From Desulfobacteraceae bacterium (GTDB taxonomy: Bacteria; Desulfobacterota; Desulfobacteria; Desulfobacterales; SG8-13): 5,235 bases of DNA. Where the stretch lies: positions 1 to 5,235 of the forward strand of contig JARFQH010000040.1 of assembly GCA_029287875.1 (NCBI GenBank), in the 5' to 3' direction. This document shows positions 5,078 to 5,235 of the stretch, piece by piece. The translations under genes and the position numbers were made by a program. The number at the start of each line of letters is the position of its first letter. Position 1 is the first letter of the stretch. The notes under the pieces were generated by a model, which saw only the letters and a program-made list of their open reading frames with translations, made no database searches and was not told where the DNA came from.

Positions 5078-5235
5078 ATGCGAAGGGATGGAACGCATCG
5101 CGGCGACATCAGAGCCGGCATCGAGGTGTACATCGTACTGAAAAAAGACCAGCGCTCCGGGAAACTGACCCGCGGCGGGGTTACAGACGTCTTGACAAAG
5201 TCGGCCTTTCACCCCCACGGCATCAAGGTGCGGCT
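5078..5235 (+). CDS. ywbE: YwbE/DUF2196-family protein, N-terminal part (3' end outside window)
   Basis: The 52 residues visible read RGDIRAGIEVYIVLKKDQ followed by RSGKLTRGGVTDVLTKSA and FHPHGIKVRL. These match the B. subtilis YwbE family pattern (R.DIRPGL.V.IVLKKDQRTGKLT.G.V.DILT....HPHGIKVRL). Family members are only about 60-75 residues, so most of the gene is here. The fold is expected to be a small beta barrel of the KOW/SH3 kind; the function is unknown. GGCGGGAAAGTGAG lies just before the ATG and can serve as ribosome site (GGGA about 8 bases away). It is transcribed divergently from nth. Confidence 0.9.
   Translation, partial: MRRDGTHRGDIRAGIEVYIVLKKDQRSGKLTRGGVTDVLTKSAFHPHGIKVR

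Overview
The window is a 5.2 kb stretch of a bacterial chromosome carrying mostly housekeeping genes, with several structured intergenic gaps. Gene content and protein flavour (TypA, WrbA, an Nth of the 'SLRTQD' type, a TerB-domain protein, a YwbE-family protein and an archaemetzincin-like protease) suggest a Gram-negative anaerobe or microaerophile, perhaps a deltaproteobacterium (Desulfobacterota). That placement is inferred from protein style only and has not been checked by any search.

Layout. Bases 1-695 (+) hold the C-terminal part of the translational GTPase TypA/BipA. Nine bases later comes a short gene (705-1268, +) that matches only the N-terminal half of the L-cysteine desulfidase (CyuA/UPF0597) family. 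It converges on wrbA (1328-1939, -), a flavodoxin-like quinone oxidoreductase with its own hairpin/T-tract terminator at 1272-1304. A 606-base gap (1940-2545) follows. It contains a weak possible wrbA promoter, a possible frameshifted gene fragment (2199-2406, +), and a long imperfect dyad (2435-2504).

Next is a monocistronic archaemetzincin-like zinc protease (2546-3217, -) with a well-formed sigma70-type promoter (3266-3294). Upstream of it, 3354-3513 carries three copies of a TGTAARCGNTYACAGGG motif. Two of these form the ends of a roughly 108-base imperfect inverted repeat. Beyond it lie a TerB-domain gene (3520-3987, -) and the base-excision-repair glycosylase nth (4085-4732, -), same strand and 97 bases apart, probably co-transcribed nth then terB. 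A 345-base divergent gap separates nth from the start of a YwbE/DUF2196-family gene (5078 to the window edge, +).

Functionally the genes are not one pathway: translation/stress GTPase, sulfur amino-acid enzyme remnant, redox protection, protein turnover, and DNA repair. No complete novel multi-gene system is visible. The most unusual items are the zinc-ligand substitutions in the archaemetzincin-like protease, the half-length CyuA-like gene ending cleanly at a domain boundary, and the intergenic inverted-repeat elements.
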